Of a DNA stretch of 64,000 bases, positions 61,182 through 64,000 are shown one piece after another. Position 1 is the stretch's first letter. Each line of letters starts with the position of its first letter. The notes below the pieces were generated by a model. That model saw only the letters and a list, made by a program, of their open reading frames with translations. It had not been told where the DNA came from and made no database searches. The translations under genes and the position numbers were made by a program. The stretch comes from Haloferax litoreum (lineage in GTDB: Archaea; Halobacteriota; Halobacteria; Halobacteriales; Haloferacaceae), in NCBI RefSeq assembly GCF_009674605.1, contig NZ_WKJO01000001.1:1984001-2048000 (forward strand), written 5' to 3'.

Positions 61182-61658
61182 TTACCGCCGCAAGAACTCG
61201 GAGAGTCGTTCCCGGAGACTCGCTTCTTCCCCGAGGCGGAGATAGTACGACGCGCCGCCGTCTTCGTAGTAGTTCTCGATGCGTCGCTGGACTTCGAAGC
61301 CCATCGCCTCGTAGAAGTCGAGGGCGTTCCGGTTCGTCGTTCGAGCGTGGCAGGTCACGACCGGATGCTCTTTGGCGACTTCGGCGACGAGACGTTTTCC
61401 GTAGCCCTTGCCGCGGGCCTCGGGAGAGACTGCGAGAAAGAGGATGTAGCCGTCGCGTCGTGTCGACGCGAAGGCGACGAGTGCGTCGTTTTCGAAGAGG
61501 AGATAGGTCGTCGACCGGCGGTAGGCGTCCATGAAGAACCCACGGCGTTGCTTCAGGAGGCCCTCGTTGACCCGGATTTCTTCTTTGAGGGCCCACGCCG
61601 TTTCGGCGTACTCCGTCTCGCCGGGGCCGTCGATTCGCATCTCCACGTTGACGCTCAC
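61182..61658 (-). CDS. GNAT family N-acetyltransferase
   Basis: The 158-residue protein from the GTG at 61658 has the GNAT acetyl-CoA site ILFLAVSPEARGKGYGKRLVAEVAK (R/Q-x-x-G-x-G/A as ARGKGYGKR) and the C-terminal TNRNALDFYEAMGFEVQRRIENYY typical of RimI-like enzymes. The GTG is favoured because TTATATTC lies about 26 bases upstream; the ATG 19 codons earlier lies in the promoter. Target unknown. Confidence 0.85.
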   Translation of the reverse strand: MSVNVEMRIDGPGETEYAETAWALKEEIRVNEGLLKQRRGFFMDAYRRSTTYLLFENDALVAFASTRRDGYILFLAVSPEARGKGYGKRLVAEVAKEHPVVTCHARTTNRNALDFYEAMGFEVQRRIENYYEDGGASYYLRLGEEASLRERLSEFLRR

Positions 61659-61815
61659 GTCCCGAGGTAACCGGAGCGAGAATATAACTCCACCGTCCGT
61701 CAGGACAGGTCTCAATCACGAGAGAACTCCGCGAAGTATCGCCGCCCGCGACGACCGACGAGAGTCACGACTGTCGACCGAAAGGACGAGGACACACGCC
61801 ACCTCTCTAGTGGAT

Positions 61816-62226
61816 ATGGGATTCACACTCCGCGAACACACCGCCGACGTGGCCGTCGAGGCCGACGGCCCGAGTCTGGGGGCCGTCTTCGCCGCCGTCG
61901 CCGACGGCCTCGCGGCGGCGATGTGCGACGACATCCCCGAGACTGGCGAGCGATTTTCGCTCTCTGTCCGCGCCGAGAGTCGCGAGGCGGCACTGTTCGA
62001 CTATCTCGACCAACTCATCTACGAACGGGACGTTCGAGGCGTGCTACCGGTTGCGCACGAGGCGACGGTCACACAGGACGGCGACGAGTGGGTCGTCGAC
62101 GCATCGGCCCGCGGTGTTCCCTTCGCGGACGTAGAGGCCCGTGACGTGAAGGCAGTCACCTATTCAGAGATGCGACTCGCACCGACCAACGACGGGTGGG
62201 AATCGTACGTGGTATTCGACGTGTAA
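61816..62226 (+). CDS. Archease
   Basis: The 136-residue protein has the archease signature: GFTLREHTADVAVEADGPSLGAVFAAVADGLAAAMCDD (with the metal-binding Asp in HTADV), ALFDYLDQLIYERD and AVTYSEMRLAPTNDGWESYVVFDV. Archease stimulates the RNA ligase RtcB, which begins at 63511 in the same direction. The long open frame upstream of the ATG at 61816 is not used. Confidence 0.95.
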   Translation: MGFTLREHTADVAVEADGPSLGAVFAAVADGLAAAMCDDIPETGERFSLSVRAESREAALFDYLDQLIYERDVRGVLPVAHEATVTQDGDEWVVDASARGVPFADVEARDVKAVTYSEMRLAPTNDGWESYVVFDV

Positions 62227-62317
62227 TTCGCGTATTCTATCGTTTCATACCTTCTATCGGCCGTCTTCGACCGAATTTATCCCGCGACGTTATGCCGTCT
62301 CGACCGTAGTATCGTGC

Positions 62318-63424
62318 ATGTCCTCCACCGTTCGACGCGGGGCCGCGCTGAGTGGACTCGTCACCCTCCTCACCCTCGCCACGGGGACGGCAAGCGCGCA
62401 CGTCAAGTACGTGACACCGGGGAGTGACCCCGTCGAAGTCGCCGCGTTCCTCGCCGACGCGTTGACGGACCCGTTTAACCTCGCCGTCCTCTCCGTGGGC
62501 GCATTCGGCACCATCGCTACTGGGCTGGCGTATCTCAGACTCCGGCCGTTTCCGGACGACGTTCGAGTCTTCCGCCGCACACTCCGGTCGTACGAGGACC
62601 GCCTGCCGTGGCTTCTCCGCCTCGCAGTCGGACTTCCGTTGGTCGGTGCAGGATTTTCGGGGTACTTCTTCTCGCCCGTCGTCCAACCTGCTGCCCCTGT
62701 CTTCGTCCGCCTGTTCGGCATCACCATCGGGTTCCTCCTCCTGTTCGGGTTCGGGACGCGACTCGTCGCCGCCGTGGGTCTCGTCTCGTACCTCGTCGCG
62801 CTCGCCGTCGAGCCTGCACTCCTCCTCGCGTTCGAGTACGTCCCCGGATTCCTCGCGATTGCACTCGTCGGTGGCGGACGGCCCAGTGCAGACCACGTCG
62901 TCGCGTCCATGGCGGCAGACGACCGGACCGTGTACTCACGTCTCGACCCGTTCTATCGCCGCGTCGCGCTCCCGTTCGTGGAACGGACCCGTCACCTCGA
63001 ATCGTACGTTCCCGTGATTCTCCGCGTCGGCCTCGGACTCACCTTCGTCTACCTCGGTGTCGCACAGAAACTGATGGAACCCGGTGACGCACTCGCCGTC
63101 GTCGCCAAGTACGACCTCACGGCCGTCGTGCCTGTCGCACCCGAACTGTGGGTCGTCGGTGCGGGGTTGACCGAACTGCTCGTCGGTGTCCTCCTCATCG
63201 TCGGGGCGTTCACGCGCGCGGCGTCCGGTGTCGCGTTCTTGCTCTTCACGACGACGCTGTTCGGCCTCCCTGACGACCCTGTCCTCGCGCACATCTCGTT
63301 GTTCGGACTCGTCTCGGCGCTCCTCGTGACCGGTGGCGGGCCGTATTCGGTGGATGCGGCGCTCCACGACAGTTCGACTACTGCCGACACCAGCGCGCCG
63401 CCGCGGACGACACAGAGCGACTGA
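62318..63424 (+). CDS. DoxX-like membrane protein
   Basis: The 368-residue protein begins with a signal-like segment ending GTASAHVKYVTPG and then two groups of spans. The second half (about 220-345) has the DoxX layout: VILRVGLGLTFVYLGVAQKLMEPG, WVVGAGLTELLVGVLLIVGAFTRAASG and a final pair. DoxX proteins are linked to quinone oxidation and redox defence. It lies between archease and rtcB; a link to RNA repair is not evident. Confidence 0.85.
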   Translation: MSSTVRRGAALSGLVTLLTLATGTASAHVKYVTPGSDPVEVAAFLADALTDPFNLAVLSVGAFGTIATGLAYLRLRPFPDDVRVFRRTLRSYEDRLPWLLRLAVGLPLVGAGFSGYFFSPVVQPAAPVFVRLFGITIGFLLLFGFGTRLVAAVGLVSYLVALAVEPALLLAFEYVPGFLAIALVGGGRPSADHVVASMAADDRTVYSRLDPFYRRVALPFVERTRHLESYVPVILRVGLGLTFVYLGVAQKLMEPGDALAVVAKYDLTAVVPVAPELWVVGAGLTELLVGVLLIVGAFTRAASGVAFLLFTTTLFGLPDDPVLAHISLFGLVSALLVTGGGPYSVDAALHDSSTTADTSAPPRTTQSD

Positions 63425-63510
63425 CCGATTGGAGCACGGCATTCGGTGTGAGACGACTGACACAGGCGCGTGACGGAATCCTATTCAATCGCCGTCTCGA
63501 TTGTTCGACC

Positions 63511-64000
63511 ATGACCACACGCGAGTTCGGCGATATCGAACTGCGACGAGTTCGCGAGCACGTCTGGGAGATTCCGCAGGAGGGCGACATGAACGCCCCC
63601 GCACGGATTCTAGCCTCCGAGGCACTGCTCGAACAGATTGGACAGGATAAGACGCTCGAACAGTTGCGAAACGCCACGCACCTGCCGGGTATCACGAAAC
63701 ACGCCATCTGCATGCCAGACGGTCACCAAGGCTACGGGTTCCCCGTCGGCGGCGTCGGCGCGACAGACACCACTGACGGATGCATCTCACCCGGTGCTGT
63801 CGGATACGACATCAACTGCGGGGTTCGAATGATGACGACGAACCTCACCTACGAAGACCTTCAGGGGAAGGAAGCGGAACTCGTTGACGCCCTCTTCGAG
63901 GCCATCCCGTCCGGCCTCGGCGGCGGCGGTGTCGTCAACGGTGACGCCGAGACCATCGACGACATCCTCGCTCGCGGGATGCAGTGGGCACTCGACGAAG
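63511..64000 (+). CDS. rtcB: RtcB tRNA-splicing ligase (3' end outside window)
   Basis: The frame starts with ATG at 63511 and is open to the end of the window (163 codons). It has HLPGITKHAICMPDGHQGYGFPVGGVGATD and GCISPGAVGYDINCGVRMM; the Asp and Cys of DINC are metal ligands of RtcB. The enzyme joins 2',3'-cyclic phosphate and 5'-OH RNA ends with GTP, as in tRNA splicing and RNA repair. The cofactor archease is encoded 1.3 kb upstream. The guanylated histidine lies beyond the window. Confidence 0.95.
   Translation, partial: MTTREFGDIELRRVREHVWEIPQEGDMNAPARILASEALLEQIGQDKTLEQLRNATHLPGITKHAICMPDGHQGYGFPVGGVGATDTTDGCISPGAVGYDINCGVRMMTTNLTYEDLQGKEAELVDALFEAIPSGLGGGGVVNGDAETIDDILARGMQWALDE

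Noticed and set aside
1-64000. tRNA, rRNA, CRISPR, prophage or insertion sequence
   Set aside because: Reading the gaps showed no tRNA-like cloverleaf, no regular repeat-spacer array, no transposase or integrase and no attachment-site duplication. A tRNA search program could still find one that I missed.

Overview
This window is a stretch of haloarchaeal chromosome. GC is high, the proteins are rich in Asp and Glu, and many genes begin within a few bases of the expected transcription start, about 26 bases below a TATA-like element. There is a twin-arginine lipoprotein, an archaeal type IV pilin, and archaeal PriS, GINS, Cdc48, HesB/IscA and PAC2 proteins. The gene order (thiE-thiM-thiD, hisD, HesB, TrmB plus a sugar ABC transporter, priS-GINS-bcp-cdc48) is what I remember from Haloferax, so that genus or a close relative is the best guess; this is inference. 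I saw no tRNA, rRNA, CRISPR array, prophage or insertion sequence.

Layout. 1-5 kb: the tail of a winged-helix regulator, an FMN reductase / arylamine N-acetyltransferase / TrmO operon, a DUF4260 protein, two CPBP membrane proteases and the remnant of a third. 5-14 kb: redox and detoxification genes (ring-cleaving dioxygenase, metallo-beta-lactamase fold hydrolase, a FilR1-type regulator, FAD oxidoreductase, alpha/beta hydrolase, HAD phosphatase, aldo/keto reductase, methyltransferase). 13.8-25 kb: a second N-acetyltransferase, a HpaI-type aldolase, formate-tetrahydrofolate ligase, the thiamine genes thiE-thiM-thiD and an ABC exporter, with tenA further on. 25-33 kb: a giant FAD/Fe-S dehydrogenase beside a glyoxylate-type aminotransferase, hisD, a HesB/IscA protein and small zinc proteins. 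33-39 kb: membrane proteins, a regulator-dodecin pair, a 5'-nucleotidase, an Usp protein, MscS and PAC2. 39.7-49 kb: a sugar-uptake locus consisting of TrmB, a four-gene ABC importer, a Gfo/Idh oxidoreductase and an aldo/keto reductase. 49-55 kb: replication and protein-quality genes (priS-GINS, Bcp, an Hsp20-like protein with Cdc48). 55-64 kb: hydrolase, panB, pilin, an eIF2B-like protein, a second sugar dehydrogenase/isomerase operon, GNAT, archease, a DoxX-like protein and the start of rtcB.

The most informative signals are in promoters. The Hsp20-like/cdc48 operon carries a perfect CTAAC-N5-GTTAG palindrome over its expected start site; this is the operator type described for the heat-shock regulator HSR1 of Archaeoglobus, which controls an hsp20-cdc48 operon. 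The trmB promoter holds an exact match to the Halobacterium TrmB consensus TACT-N7-GAGTA. Single-mismatch copies sit at the start sites of the sugar ABC operon and of a distant sugar isomerase/dehydrogenase operon, which suggests one local regulon. thiE and tenA share a 14-base element. Several other genes have clean palindromes at their start sites.
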